This document shows positions 34,652-44,200 of a DNA stretch of 64,000 nt, one piece after another (the first letter of the stretch is position 1; each line of letters begins with the position of its first letter). Both the position numbers and the translations under genes were made by a program. The notes beneath the pieces were generated by a model. It saw only the letters and a program-made list of their open reading frames with translations. It was not told the origin of the DNA and searched no databases. The DNA is taken from assembly GCF_014200375.1 (NCBI RefSeq), contig NZ_JACHBP010000001.1, forward strand, positions 2,108,001-2,172,000, in the 5' to 3' direction. Source of the DNA: Terrimesophilobacter mesophilus (lineage in GTDB: Bacteria; Actinomycetota; Actinomycetes; Actinomycetales; Microbacteriaceae).

Positions 34652-34657
34652 GATAAT
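34652..34657 (+). promoter_or_regulatory. -10 box of the sensor kinase operon, leaderless layout
   Basis: GATAAT is followed by GGGACG and the ATG of the histidine kinase, six bases apart. Confidence 0.5.
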
Positions 34658-34663
34658 GGGACG

Positions 34664-36160
34664 ATGTCGCGACAGCGCGATTCGCAGAGGCGGATGACGG
34701 GCGGCGGTGCCGGTCGCCGCCGCGGCTTCTCCGTCCGATCCCGGATCATCGTGGCGATTCTCGCCGCCACCGCGATCGGACTCGCCGCGTCGGGAGTCGC
34801 GTCATATCTCGTACAGCGCCAACGCGTGCTCGCGTCGGTCGACGACCAGCTGCTGCAGACCGTCGTCGAGTTGCGCGCGATCGCCTCGGAGACCGACTCC
34901 GCCACGGCTCCCCGGACCGTCGATGCGATGCTCCGTGCATCGATGCAGCAGCTCATCCCCTCCCCGAACGAGAGTGTGCTCGGCCTGGTCGACGGGATCC
35001 CCGCATTCATTCCCTCCAGTTCGCTCCCATTCCGCCTCGACGAGGACCCTGCGCTGCTGAAGCGCATCGTCACGGAGGCGCATCCCACGCGGGTGGTCAT
35101 GGGGACCGCGGACTCGACGATGGGGACGCTGCGGTACATCATCATCCCCGTCTCGTTCGAGGGCGATACCCATGAGGGCCTGTACGTCGCCGCCATCGAC
35201 CTGGACTCGGTCCTCACCGACGTGCTGGACTCGTTCCGCACCTTCGTCGTCGTCGCGCTCATCGCGCTCCTGCTCATCGGGCTCGTCGTCTGGTTCATCG
35301 CGGGTCGGCTGCTCCGCCCCATCCGCATCCTGCGCAAGGCTGCGGCGGAGAACACCGCGACGGACCTCTCGGCGCGAATACCCGTGACCGGGCGGGACGA
35401 CCTCTCGGAGCTGACGGAGACGATCAACCGGATGTTCGAGCGACTCGAGGACGCCTTCTCCAGTCAGCGCCAGCTCATCGACGATGTCGGCCACGAGCTG
35501 AAGACCCCGATCACGATCATCCGCGGCCACCTCGAGCTCCTCGACGCGAAGAAGCAGGACGACGTCGACGCCGTGCGCGCCCTGGCCATCGATGAACTCG
35601 ACCGGATGAGCACCCTGGTCCAACAGATCTCCCTCCTCGCCGAGTCTGGGACGCCCCAGTTCATCGAGCGGCACGAGGCGGATATCGGCGCGCTGACCAG
35701 TGCTGTGGCGGCGAAGGCGCATGCGCTCGACCCTGCGCGTGACTGGGTGGTCGAATCCCGAGCGAGCGGTACCTGGCTCATCGACGCGGGGCGTCTCACC
35801 CAGGCGTGGCTCCAACTGGCCGGTAACGCTGCGAAGTACTCGACGCAGGGAACCGCCATTTCACTGGGAAGCAGGCTCGAGATGACGAGAGCCGGCGAGT
35901 CGTTGCTGCTGACTGTCCGCGATGTCGGACCCGGCATTCCCGCCGACGTGCAGGGCGCGATCTTCGAGCGGTTCCATCGGCTGGAGTCGAGTCGGAACAC
36001 AGAAGGTTCGGGGCTCGGACTCTCCATCGTCTCCGCGATCGCCCGGGCGCATGGAGGCACGGTCACACTGACGAGTGTGGATGGCGAGGGGTCGCTGTTC
36101 ACGATCCGGGTTCCGGTGGAGCGGGGACCCCGTGAGGATGAGGACGAGGACGAGACATGA
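34664..36160 (+). CDS. Two-component sensor histidine kinase
   Basis: The 498-residue kinase has membrane helices near residues 26-50 and 192-213 with a 140-residue extracellular sensor between them, a HAMP domain (about 214-265), HisKA with His277 in DDVGHELKTP, and an HATPase with AGNAAKYS (N box), DVGPGIP and GSGLGLSIV. The extreme C-terminus is acidic (EDEDEDET). The ligand is unknown. It overlaps the response-regulator gene by four bases. Confidence 0.95.
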   Translation: MSRQRDSQRRMTGGGAGRRRGFSVRSRIIVAILAATAIGLAASGVASYLVQRQRVLASVDDQLLQTVVELRAIASETDSATAPRTVDAMLRASMQQLIPSPNESVLGLVDGIPAFIPSSSLPFRLDEDPALLKRIVTEAHPTRVVMGTADSTMGTLRYIIIPVSFEGDTHEGLYVAAIDLDSVLTDVLDSFRTFVVVALIALLLIGLVVWFIAGRLLRPIRILRKAAAENTATDLSARIPVTGRDDLSELTETINRMFERLEDAFSSQRQLIDDVGHELKTPITIIRGHLELLDAKKQDDVDAVRALAIDELDRMSTLVQQISLLAESGTPQFIERHEADIGALTSAVAAKAHALDPARDWVVESRASGTWLIDAGRLTQAWLQLAGNAAKYSTQGTAISLGSRLEMTRAGESLLLTVRDVGPGIPADVQGAIFERFHRLESSRNTEGSGLGLSIVSAIARAHGGTVTLTSVDGEGSLFTIRVPVERGPREDEDEDET

Positions 36161-36813
36161 CTCGCATACTGATCGCTGAGGATGAGACGCGGATATCCTC
36201 CTTCGTGGAGAAGGGGCTTCGGGCGGCCGGTTACGCGGTGGCGACGGCAGCGGATGGGCCATCGGCGCTCGACGAGGCCAGGACCGGCCAGTATGCCCTC
36301 ATGATCCTGGACATCGGAATTCCGGGCCTCGGCGGATTCGACGTTCTGGAGACTCTGCGGGGCGAGGGCAATGGGATCGCCGTCATCATCCTGACCGCCC
36401 GCGACTCCGCCGTCGACACTGTGCGCGGCCTCGAAGGGGGCGCCAACGACTACATGGCGAAGCCGTTCCGGTTCGACGAACTGTTGGCGCGTGTGCGACT
36501 CCGGTTGAAGGAGGTTCAGGCCGAACCGACGGAGTCCCTGGTGGCCGGCGACCTCGAACTCGATGTCCGGACCCGCCGGATCCTCGTCGACGGGACCCCG
36601 GTCGCGCTGTCGGCGAGGGAGTTCGCGCTCGCAGAAGAGTTCATCCGACACCGCGACCAGGTGCTGAGCCGAGAACAGCTTCTGAGTCGCGTGTGGGGAC
36701 TGGACTTCGATCCAGGGTCGAATCTGGTCGAGGTCTACGTGCGATACCTGCGAGCGAAGATCGGGGCCGACCGCATCGAGACGGTGCGGGGCATGGGGTA
36801 CCGCTTAGTGTGA
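36157..36813 (+). CDS. OmpR-family response regulator
   Basis: The 218-residue protein has a receiver domain with Glu8-Asp9 acidic pocket residues, phosphoacceptor Asp52, Thr80 and Lys102, followed by a winged-helix DNA-binding domain (LSAREFALAEEFIRH to YVRYLRAKIGADRIETVRGMGYRL). It is paired with the kinase upstream by an ATGA overlap. Palindromes at 37336-37417, ahead of the secreted protein, are candidate targets, but nothing in the sequence proves that. Confidence 0.95.
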   Translation: MTRILIAEDETRISSFVEKGLRAAGYAVATAADGPSALDEARTGQYALMILDIGIPGLGGFDVLETLRGEGNGIAVIILTARDSAVDTVRGLEGGANDYMAKPFRFDELLARVRLRLKEVQAEPTESLVAGDLELDVRTRRILVDGTPVALSAREFALAEEFIRHRDQVLSREQLLSRVWGLDFDPGSNLVEVYVRYLRAKIGADRIETVRGMGYRLV

Positions 36814-36815
36814 GA

Positions 36816-36856
36816 TGGCCAGGGAGCGACTCACCCGAAGAGTCGTTCCCTGGCCA
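36816..36856. terminator. Bidirectional hairpin after the response regulator
   Basis: TGGCCAGGGAGCGACTC pairs with GAGTCGTTCCCTGGCCA over 17 positions with a single G-T pair and a seven-base loop. It starts two bases after the response-regulator stop and lies 35 bases past the stop of the convergent secreted-protein gene. Confidence 0.8.
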
Positions 36857-36891
36857 GTTCTGCCGGCGCTGCGCGCCGCAGAACTCTCCGA

Positions 36892-37329
36892 TCACTGGTT
36901 CTTGGCGTGTGCCTCACCCTGAACGGAGATTGCACCACCGGGCGTCACGACCTCGACGCCGGCCTGCTCATGTGCCCAGGCGCTGATCTCCTGGCCGGTC
37001 ATGCTGCCCTTGACGGTCGAGGCATCCTTGGACGCATCCTGGGGCGCGACTGGCGTGACGGAATCGGTGGTCCCATCCTGCTCGCCCTCCACCGTCGCGT
37101 CGGTGTTCGTTCCGAACAGTCCCTTCGCGTTCGCGTTGGCGTGCATCGTGGCGGTTTCGCTGGCGTGCGTCGATGCCGGGCCGACGCCGTCCACCTTGAG
37201 AACCTGTCCCGGTGCATCCGAAACGGTCAGCGAGCCGGTCGCGGCCCACGCACCACCGGCGACGAGGACGACACCCAGGACGCTGGCAGCACCAGTGACG
37301 ATCAACTTCTTCAACATGTTCTGACTCAC
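36892..37329 (-). CDS. Small secreted/membrane-anchored protein of unknown function
   Basis: The 145-residue protein has an N-terminal hydrophobic segment (LIVTGAASVLGVVLVAGGAWAATG) that could be a signal peptide or anchor. The acidic Ala/Gly/Thr/Ser-rich remainder contains HASETATMHANANAKG and HEQAGVEV. I do not recognise a family. GTG gives the start used; an ATG 12 bases later (MLKKLIV) is also possible. Its upstream region carries two palindromes, and the neighbouring two-component system converges on it. Confidence 0.65.
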   Translation of the reverse strand: MSQNMLKKLIVTGAASVLGVVLVAGGAWAATGSLTVSDAPGQVLKVDGVGPASTHASETATMHANANAKGLFGTNTDATVEGEQDGTTDSVTPVAPQDASKDASTVKGSMTGQEISAWAHEQAGVEVVTPGGAISVQGEAHAKNQ

Positions 37330-37335
37330 ATTTCC

Positions 37336-37355
37336 GCAGTTTGGTTTCGAACTGC
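37336..37355. promoter_or_regulatory. Palindrome close to the secreted-protein start
   Basis: GCAGTT and AACTGC flank an eight-base spacer, seven bases upstream of the GTG of the secreted-protein gene. It may be an operator or a chance repeat. Confidence 0.3.
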
Positions 37356-37399
37356 TTCACTGACTCTCGCAACCGCGGATGAGGTGATCACGAGAACCG

Positions 37400-37417
37400 G
37401 ATGAGAAAGTTCTCATC
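37400..37417. promoter_or_regulatory. 18-base palindrome, candidate operator
   Basis: GATGAGAAAGTTCTCATC has eight-base perfect arms with a two-base centre. It lies about 70 bases upstream of the secreted-protein start and 33 bases past the stop of the 96-residue membrane-protein gene. The tiny loop argues against a terminator and for a dimeric regulator site. Confidence 0.5.
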
Positions 37418-37449
37418 TGCGGAACGCATCGGTTTCGCCGGGGGCTCGG

Positions 37450-37740
37450 CTACGGCCGGCTGAGCCGCTCGAAGAGCGCTTCGTCGTGGTGCCTGCGGCG
37501 GGTGGCGATGAGCAACGGGGTCACGAGAGCCGCGAGGCCGCCCGCGCCGAGGCTCACCCACCAGATCCAGCCTCCGTCGAACGGCCATCCGGCCCAGGTC
37601 AGGGCGGCCCAGACCACCGACGCGACCGTCGCACTGATCGCGGGGAGGAGTGCGCTGCCGTATGTCGCGCGACCGGGAAGAAGGTAGCGAGGCACGAGCC
37701 CGATGAGGATGGCGCCCATGACCACGAACAGGAGTTCCAT
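37450..37740 (-). CDS. Small conserved membrane protein
   Basis: The 96-residue protein has three hydrophobic segments, begins MELLFVVMGAILIGLVPRYLLPGR and ends with a basic cytoplasmic tail (TRRRHHDEALFERLSRP). Proteins of this size and pattern occur beside DUF3107 genes in actinobacteria. Function is unknown. Its ATG overlaps the DUF3107 stop (TGATG), so the two are translationally coupled. Confidence 0.78.
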   Translation of the reverse strand: MELLFVVMGAILIGLVPRYLLPGRATYGSALLPAISATVASVVWAALTWAGWPFDGGWIWWVSLGAGGLAALVTPLLIATRRRHHDEALFERLSRP

Positions 37741-37964
37741 CAGGCGACGAAACCGATGCGGCGGGATGACTCGGAGCCGACCTCGATGTAGGCGAAGGTT
37801 TCGACGGGAACGAGGAACACCCGACCCTTGTCGTCGACGAGGCGGATGAGCTTCGCGTCGCCCTCCAGGGCCGTCGCCACGATCTTCTCGATGTCGGCCG
37901 CCGACTGGTCGGACTCGAAGCTCAGCTCACGCGGGCTGTTGATGATGCCAATGCGAATGTCCAC
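37740..37964 (-). CDS. DUF3107 small protein
   Basis: A 74-residue protein with MDIRIGIINSPRELSFES, LVDDKGRVFLVP and the terminal RRIGFVA, the DUF3107 family (TB9.4 of M. tuberculosis). Function is unknown. It is predicted to be a small cytoplasmic alpha/beta protein. It heads a two-gene operon on the minus strand near rhlE and adnAB, a neighbourhood shared with mycobacteria. Confidence 0.92.
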   Translation of the reverse strand: MDIRIGIINSPRELSFESDQSAADIEKIVATALEGDAKLIRLVDDKGRVFLVPVETFAYIEVGSESSRRIGFVA

Positions 37965-38125
37965 CTGCCCAGATTACGACAGAACCGGGTCACCGGTCCG
38001 CTCGTTCGTCAGGAGCGGACAACGGAATGGCCGACGTCGCGCCGGACGGGTCGCGAAGGGATGCGGCGCAGTGCGGGCGCCCGCGAACGGCGACGGGCGC
38101 CCGCCGGGTTGTCCGCGGCGTGGGA

Positions 38126-38131
38126 TAGTTT
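38126..38131 (+). promoter_or_regulatory. -10 box of adnA, leaderless layout
   Basis: TAGTTT ends seven bases before the adnA GTG, supporting that start rather than the earlier in-frame codons. Confidence 0.5.
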
Positions 38132-38138
38132 GGCTCTC

Positions 38139-41100
38139 GTGACGGTCAAGGGGTTTGTGCGCGCGTCGGGCACGGTGCCGGTGCCCACCCTCGACGCTGC
38201 CCAGCGCGAGGTCGTCGACCTTCCGGATGCGGCATCCGCTGTCGTCGTCGGCGCACCGGGAACCGGCAAGACGACGACCATCGTCGAGCTCGTGGCCGAA
38301 CGGGTGCTCGCGCGCGGCTGGTCGCCGGGTGAGCTCGTCGTGATCGGGCAGAGCCGATCGACCGCGACAGCACTGCGTGACCGACTGGCCCTGCGTCTCG
38401 CGGTGCCCACCGAGGGTCCGCTCGCACGCTCGATCAACTCGCTCGCCTTCGAGGTCGTGTCGTTCGCTCGGCGTGCCGCGGGTCTCGCTCCGCCGCGGCT
38501 ACTGACCGGTGGCGACCAGGACAGCGACATCGCCCAACTGCTGGCCGGACACATCGAGGACGGGTCCGGGCCCGACTGGCCGGAACCCCTCGGCGCCGAC
38601 GTTCGGGCGCTGCGCGGTTTTCGCACCGAGTTGCGCGAGACCATGATGCGCGCGACGGAGTATGGTCTCGATCCCGCACGACTGCGTCAGCTCGCGACGC
38701 AGCACGGAAGGCCGGAGTGGGCGGCCGTCGCCGACTTCCAGGTCGAGTATCTGCAGGTCATGGGCGAGCTCCGTCCGGACCAGCTCGACGCGGCAGAGCT
38801 CACCGCCATTGCGAGCCGATCGATCGCTGCGGGCGTCATGCCCGAGGCCGTGTCGAGGCTCAGGCTCGTCATCGTCGACGACCTGCAGGAGGCGACCAGG
38901 GCGACCACGTCGATGCTGAGCGCGCTCGCCGGGCACGGCGTGAGCGTCATCGCGTTCGGCGACCCCGATGTCGCGGCGAACGCGTTCCGTGGCGGCGAGC
39001 CGGATGTCGTGGGCCGCTTCGGCGCTGCGCTCGGAATCGACGGCGTGCGCACCATGAACCTCATGACGTCGCATCGGCAGGATGCGACTCTTCTCGCCCT
39101 CACCGGCGCCGTGACGGATCGAATCGGCACGGCGGGCATCGTCGGACACCGGTATCCGGCCCCGGCCCCCGACAGTGCAGTACAGGACGACGGTCGCGTG
39201 GAGACGATCAGCGGTTCCACCCCCGCGCGGCTCTGGTCGACCATCGCTCGGCGCCTGCGCGAGCGGCACCTCGAGGACGAGACCCCGTTCGAGCGGATGG
39301 CCATCGTGCTGCGCAGCGGCGCACAGGTCCCGGCCGCCGCCCGTGCTCTCGCGCTCGCCGATGTGCCGACCCGAACCGCGGTCGGCGGCATGCCATTGCG
39401 CGAGGATGTCGCAGCCCGTGCCCTCCTCACGGTCGTCGACGTCGGCATCGGCCGCACCGCGCTCACCGCCGAGTCGGCGGTCGAAGCCCTGCTGGGCCCC
39501 TTCGGTGGACTGGACCGGCTCGGACTGCGCCGACTGCGGCTCGCGCTCCGCACGGAGGAACTCGCCGGCGGCGGGCACCGCACGAGCGACGAACTGCTCG
39601 TCGAGGCGCTCCAGGCTCCCGGGCGCTTCGCGACGATCGACCATGCGGCGGCGCGGAGTGCTGGAAGGCTCGCGGAGACCCTGGCCGAGCTGGCAGCCGG
39701 GGCGGCCGGCGGATCGTCGATCGAGGAGCTGCTCTGGCTCGCCTGGGACCGCAGCGGACTCGCCGCCACCTGGCGGCAGCAGGCTCTCGGCGCCGGCATC
39801 CTGGCCGCAGAGGCCAATCGGAACCTCGACGGCGTCCTCGCGCTGTTCACCGCGGCGAAGCGCTTCGTCGAGCGCGAGCCGGAGTCGCCGGCGACCGTGT
39901 TCCTCACCGGGGTGCTCGACGCGGAAGTACCCGAAGACACCCTCTCGCCTCGGGCCGCGGCGGATGCCGTGCTCGTCACGACGCCGAGTGGCGTGCTCGG
40001 GCTCGAGTTCGACACGGTCGTCGTCGCCGGGCTGCAGGATGGCGCGTGGCCGAACCTGCGCCCCCGTGGATCGCTGCTCTACCCCGGTGAACTGGTGCTC
40101 GCAGCGAACGGGATCGACGGGGCGACCATCGACTCCCGGCGGGAGGTGCTGGCGGACGAGTTGCGGATGTTCGCGCTCGCGGTGTCCAGGGCGAGCCGGG
40201 AGGTCATCCTGGCCGCGGTGGCGAACGAGGACGAGGCGACGAGCGTGTTCCTCGAACTCGCGCCCGACGGTGCGCAGGCGACGTCGGCGGGTTCTCTTCC
40301 TCCCCACTCGCTCCGTGGGCTCGTGGGTCGGCTGCGGCGAGAGCTCGTCGTCGGGGGAGGGGCCGGCGCCGCAGGCAACCTTGCCCTGCTCGCAGCGTCC
40401 GGGGTGCCGGGCGCGGCTCCCGAAGAGTGGCACGGTATCCAGGATGCGTCGACGACGGGGCCGCTTTACCTTGATGAGGAGACGGTGCCGGTGTCGCCGT
40501 CGAAGCTCGGCGCCTTCGAGCAGTCCCCCGTCGATTGGTTCATCGAGTCGATCTCCGGCACGCAGTCGAGCACAGCGATGGGCCTCGGCACGATCGTGCA
40601 CTGGGCGATGGAGACGGCGACCGCCGCGGATGTCGACACGGTCTGGGCCGCCATCGAGAGCCGGTGGAACGAGCTGCTGTTCGAGGCCCCCTGGCTCGCA
40701 GAGCAACAGCGACGGGCGGCGCGCAGGCTCGCCGCCGCCGTCGCAGAGTACCTCGGGGACTTCGAGCGCGACGGCAAGACGCTCGTCGGCGCGGAGAACC
40801 GCTTCACCCTCGACGTCGGACGTGCCCGTCTCAACGGCTCGATCGACCGGGTGGAGCGCTCCGCCGACGGGAGCGTCGTGATCGTCGACCTCAAGACCGG
40901 CGCGGCGGAGACCAGCCAGGCGGTCATCGACGAGTTCCCTCAGCTCGGCGCCTACCAGCTCGCGTACGCATCCGGAGTGCTCGATGAGACACTCGATCCG
41001 CTCGGCGAACACCACGCCGGCGGCGCCAAGCTCCTCTTCGTCAAGGAGGGCGTGCGCGGCAAGTCCTATCGCGAGGGCGTGCAGGCGCCGCTCACCGAGG

Positions 41101-41252
41101 AGCAACTGGAGGAATTCCGGGAGCGCATCCGGCTCGCGGCGATCGGAATGGCGCTCGGTAGTTACACCGGGCCTCGCGTGCTCGACCCCTTCGGCGTGGG
41201 CGACACGGCGAAGCGGGCGCTGCACCGCGTGAGGGCGGTGTCGAGTGACTGA
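38139..41252 (+). CDS. adnA: AdnA subunit of the AdnAB helicase-nuclease
   Basis: The 1037-residue protein has an N-terminal UvrD-like motor and a C-terminal RecB-type nuclease. Walker A is GAPGTGKTT (38-46). The Walker B region reads VIVDDLQE (244-251), with Asp where SF1 motors usually have the catalytic Glu. The nuclease residues are in LNGSIDRV, VIVDLKTG and the QLGAYQLAY motif. AdnAB resects double-strand breaks in mycobacteria and relatives in place of RecBCD. AdnB is the main motor there, so a weakened AdnA ATPase is plausible. It overlaps adnB by eight bases. Confidence 0.93.
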   Translation: MTVKGFVRASGTVPVPTLDAAQREVVDLPDAASAVVVGAPGTGKTTTIVELVAERVLARGWSPGELVVIGQSRSTATALRDRLALRLAVPTEGPLARSINSLAFEVVSFARRAAGLAPPRLLTGGDQDSDIAQLLAGHIEDGSGPDWPEPLGADVRALRGFRTELRETMMRATEYGLDPARLRQLATQHGRPEWAAVADFQVEYLQVMGELRPDQLDAAELTAIASRSIAAGVMPEAVSRLRLVIVDDLQEATRATTSMLSALAGHGVSVIAFGDPDVAANAFRGGEPDVVGRFGAALGIDGVRTMNLMTSHRQDATLLALTGAVTDRIGTAGIVGHRYPAPAPDSAVQDDGRVETISGSTPARLWSTIARRLRERHLEDETPFERMAIVLRSGAQVPAAARALALADVPTRTAVGGMPLREDVAARALLTVVDVGIGRTALTAESAVEALLGPFGGLDRLGLRRLRLALRTEELAGGGHRTSDELLVEALQAPGRFATIDHAAARSAGRLAETLAELAAGAAGGSSIEELLWLAWDRSGLAATWRQQALGAGILAAEANRNLDGVLALFTAAKRFVEREPESPATVFLTGVLDAEVPEDTLSPRAAADAVLVTTPSGVLGLEFDTVVVAGLQDGAWPNLRPRGSLLYPGELVLAANGIDGATIDSRREVLADELRMFALAVSRASREVILAAVANEDEATSVFLELAPDGAQATSAGSLPPHSLRGLVGRLRRELVVGGGAGAAGNLALLAASGVPGAAPEEWHGIQDASTTGPLYLDEETVPVSPSKLGAFEQSPVDWFIESISGTQSSTAMGLGTIVHWAMETATAADVDTVWAAIESRWNELLFEAPWLAEQQRRAARRLAAAVAEYLGDFERDGKTLVGAENRFTLDVGRARLNGSIDRVERSADGSVVIVDLKTGAAETSQAVIDEFPQLGAYQLAYASGVLDETLDPLGEHHAGGAKLLFVKEGVRGKSYREGVQAPLTEEQLEEFRERIRLAAIGMALGSYTGPRVLDPFGVGDTAKRALHRVRAVSSD

Positions 41253-44200
41253 GCGGATGCCGGGACCATCGAACGCGAAGCGGGTCGGCGCCGACGAGCT
41301 CGCGGACGCACTGGGGCTCCCGCGGCCGACCGACCAGCAGAGAGCTGTCATCGAGTCGGACCTCGGTCCCTCGCTCGTCATCGCCGGCGCGGGAAGCGGC
41401 AAGACCGAGACCATGGCGAACCGCGTCGTCTGGCTCCTCGCGAACGGTCACGTCGAGGCGGGCGAGATCCTCGGCCTGACCTTCACGCGCAAGGCGGCGG
41501 GTGAACTTGCGGAACGCATCCGGAAACGTATCGGGCAGCTGGCGAAGTCCGGGATCGTGTCCACGGAGTACGACGCCTTCGATCCGCCGACCGTCTCCAC
41601 CTACAACTCCTTCGCGAATTCGATCTTCCGCGACAACGCGATCCTGCTCGGACGGGAGACCGATGGCAGCGTCCTGGGGGAGGCATCCGCGTGGCAACTC
41701 GCACGCTCGATCGTCGTGGCCAGCCGCGACGAGCGGCTCGCGGGACTCGACCGGAGCGTCGATCAGCTCACCAATGCCGTTCTCGACCTCAGCCATGCGC
41801 TGAGCGAGAACGTCGCAGATCCGGTCGCGGTGAGCGCGATGGCGGAGCGGTTCGCCGGCCTCGCGGAGCTGCCGAACGGAGGGCGCGGCGAGTACCAGAA
41901 GGCGCTCGACCTCGTGGCGTCGGTCGGCACGCTTCCCCTCCTCGTCGACCTGGCCGTCCAGTTCTCCGCGGCCAAGGCGCACAACGGTTTCGTCGAGTAC
42001 TCCGACCAGGTCATGCTCGCCCTCCAGGTGATTCGCCGCGTTCCGCGGGTGGGCGATGAGCTGCGCGATCGGTACCGCGTCGTGCTGCTCGACGAGTACC
42101 AGGACACGAGCGTCGTGCAGACCTGGCTGCTCTCCGAACTCTTCGCAGGGCACCCGGTCATGGCCGTCGGCGACCCGAACCAGTCGATCTACGGATGGCG
42201 TGGTGCGAGCGCCGCGAACCTCGAGCAGTTCGCGACCGGGTTCGGTCGCGGCGGGTCGGACGCGATGCCGGTGCGGGAGTTCGCTCTCTCGACGAGCTGG
42301 CGGAACGGCCACGGTATCCTCGCGGCAGCGAACACCGTTGTCGAGCCCCTCATCGCTGCGACCTCCGTATCGGTCGAGAAGTTGACGGCGTCTCCCGTTG
42401 CGACGGACTTCCCCCTCGAGGTGCGTTTCGAGGAGTCGATTCGGGACGAAGCTCGAGCAGCGGCCAACTGGCTCAGCGAGAAGCTCGCGAGTCCAGAGAT
42501 CCGCTCGACGCTGAAACCCGGACAGGAACCGACTGCCGCGATGCTCTTCCGCGCGCGCCGTACCCAGGCGGTCTTCGTCGAGGCGTTGCGCGAGGCTGGC
42601 GTCCCGTATCACGTGCTCGGGATCGGCGGGCTGCTCGACGAGCCGGAGGTGGCCGACCTCGTGAGCGCGCTCACCGTGGTGAACGATCCGGCGGCCGGCT
42701 CGGAGCTCGTGCGGCTGCTGGCCGGCTCGCGCTGGCGAATCGGGGTGCGTGACCTGCACGCGCTCAGCAGGCTCGCCTCCTGGTTGCGCGACCGCGACCA
42801 CGCCCAGCAGCCGCTCGATGAGGAGACGAAGCAGAAACTGCGGTCCTCGGTCGCCGAGGGGGAGGGCGGTTCGATCGTCGACGCCCTTGACTTCGTCGCG
42901 CATGCGAGGGCCGGCCACAGCATGCTCTCCGCGTTCAGCGATACCGGCCTGGATCGGCTGCGGGATGCCGGCCGCGTGTTCTCCCGCCTGCGGTCGAGGG
43001 CATCCATCGACCTGCTCGACTTCGTGACGCTCGTCGAGCAGGAGTTCCGGCTCGACATCGAGACGATAGCGAACGATACCCGCTCGGAGGGTGCCGCGAG
43101 CATGGAGGCGTTCTTCGACGCCCTTGGCGCGTTCCGGGCCGTCAATGACGGTGGGACTGTAGGGAGTTTCCTCGGCTGGCTGCGTGAGGCCGTGCGTCGC
43201 GATGACCTCGCACCGCGCCCGGAGGATCCAGAACCCGGCGCCGTGCAGCTGCTCACGATCCACGGGGCTAAGGGGCTCGAGTGGGATCTCGTCGTCGTGC
43301 CCAGGATGGTCGTGGACGAACTCCCCGCCAAAGCGAGGGACACGAGCGGTTGGACCGCTTTCGGCGCACTTCCCTACGAATTCCGCGGCGATGCCGAGAG
43401 CCTCCCCGATTTCCCCTGGCAGGCCGCGGAGTCGCGCAAGGATCTTCTCGACCGTCACGACGACTTCAAAGCCGGTGTGAAGGCCAGGCACGAGCTCGAG
43501 GAGCGTCGGCTCGCCTATGTCGCCGTCACGCGCGCGCGCCACGCGCTGCTGCTCACCGGATCCTTCTGGTCCTCGCAGGCCGGGTTCCGGGCGCCGAGCC
43601 CGTACCTCGTCGAACTCCAGGAGGCCGGGATCATCGACGGGCTTCCGGATGCCCCGCTGGACCAGGAGCGACCGGAGGCCGAAGAGGCAGAGCCTCTCCG
43701 GTGGCCGAGCGACCCGCTGGGCGGGCGTCGAGAGCGCGTCGAGCGCGCTGCCGAGCTCGTCCGCACTGCGGAGCCCGGAGCATCCGGCACGCTGGGGCGC
43801 GAGCTCGAGCTGCTTCTCGCCGAGCGTGAGCGGATGCTGGCCGCCGCGGAGTTCGTCGCTCTCCCGAATCGGGTCCCAGCCAGCCGGTTCAAGGACTTCG
43901 TGACCGACCCGGCCGAGGTGGCCGCCGGGATCCGTCGCCCCATGCCGGAGAAGCCGTACCGCGCGACACGACTCGGAACGCTGTTCCACTCCTGGGTCGA
44001 GGAGCGGTCGGGGCTCGGTGGTTCCCGTGAGGTCATCGACTCGCTGTCGGACGAGCTCGAGACGGAGGACGTCGCGATCGACGCCGCAGAACTCGAGAGG
44101 CTGCAGGGGATCTTCGAGCGTTCGGCCTGGGCGGGGATCCAGCCTGTCGAGGTCGAGCGCGAACTGCATCTGCCCTTCGACGGGCGCGTCGTGATCTGCA

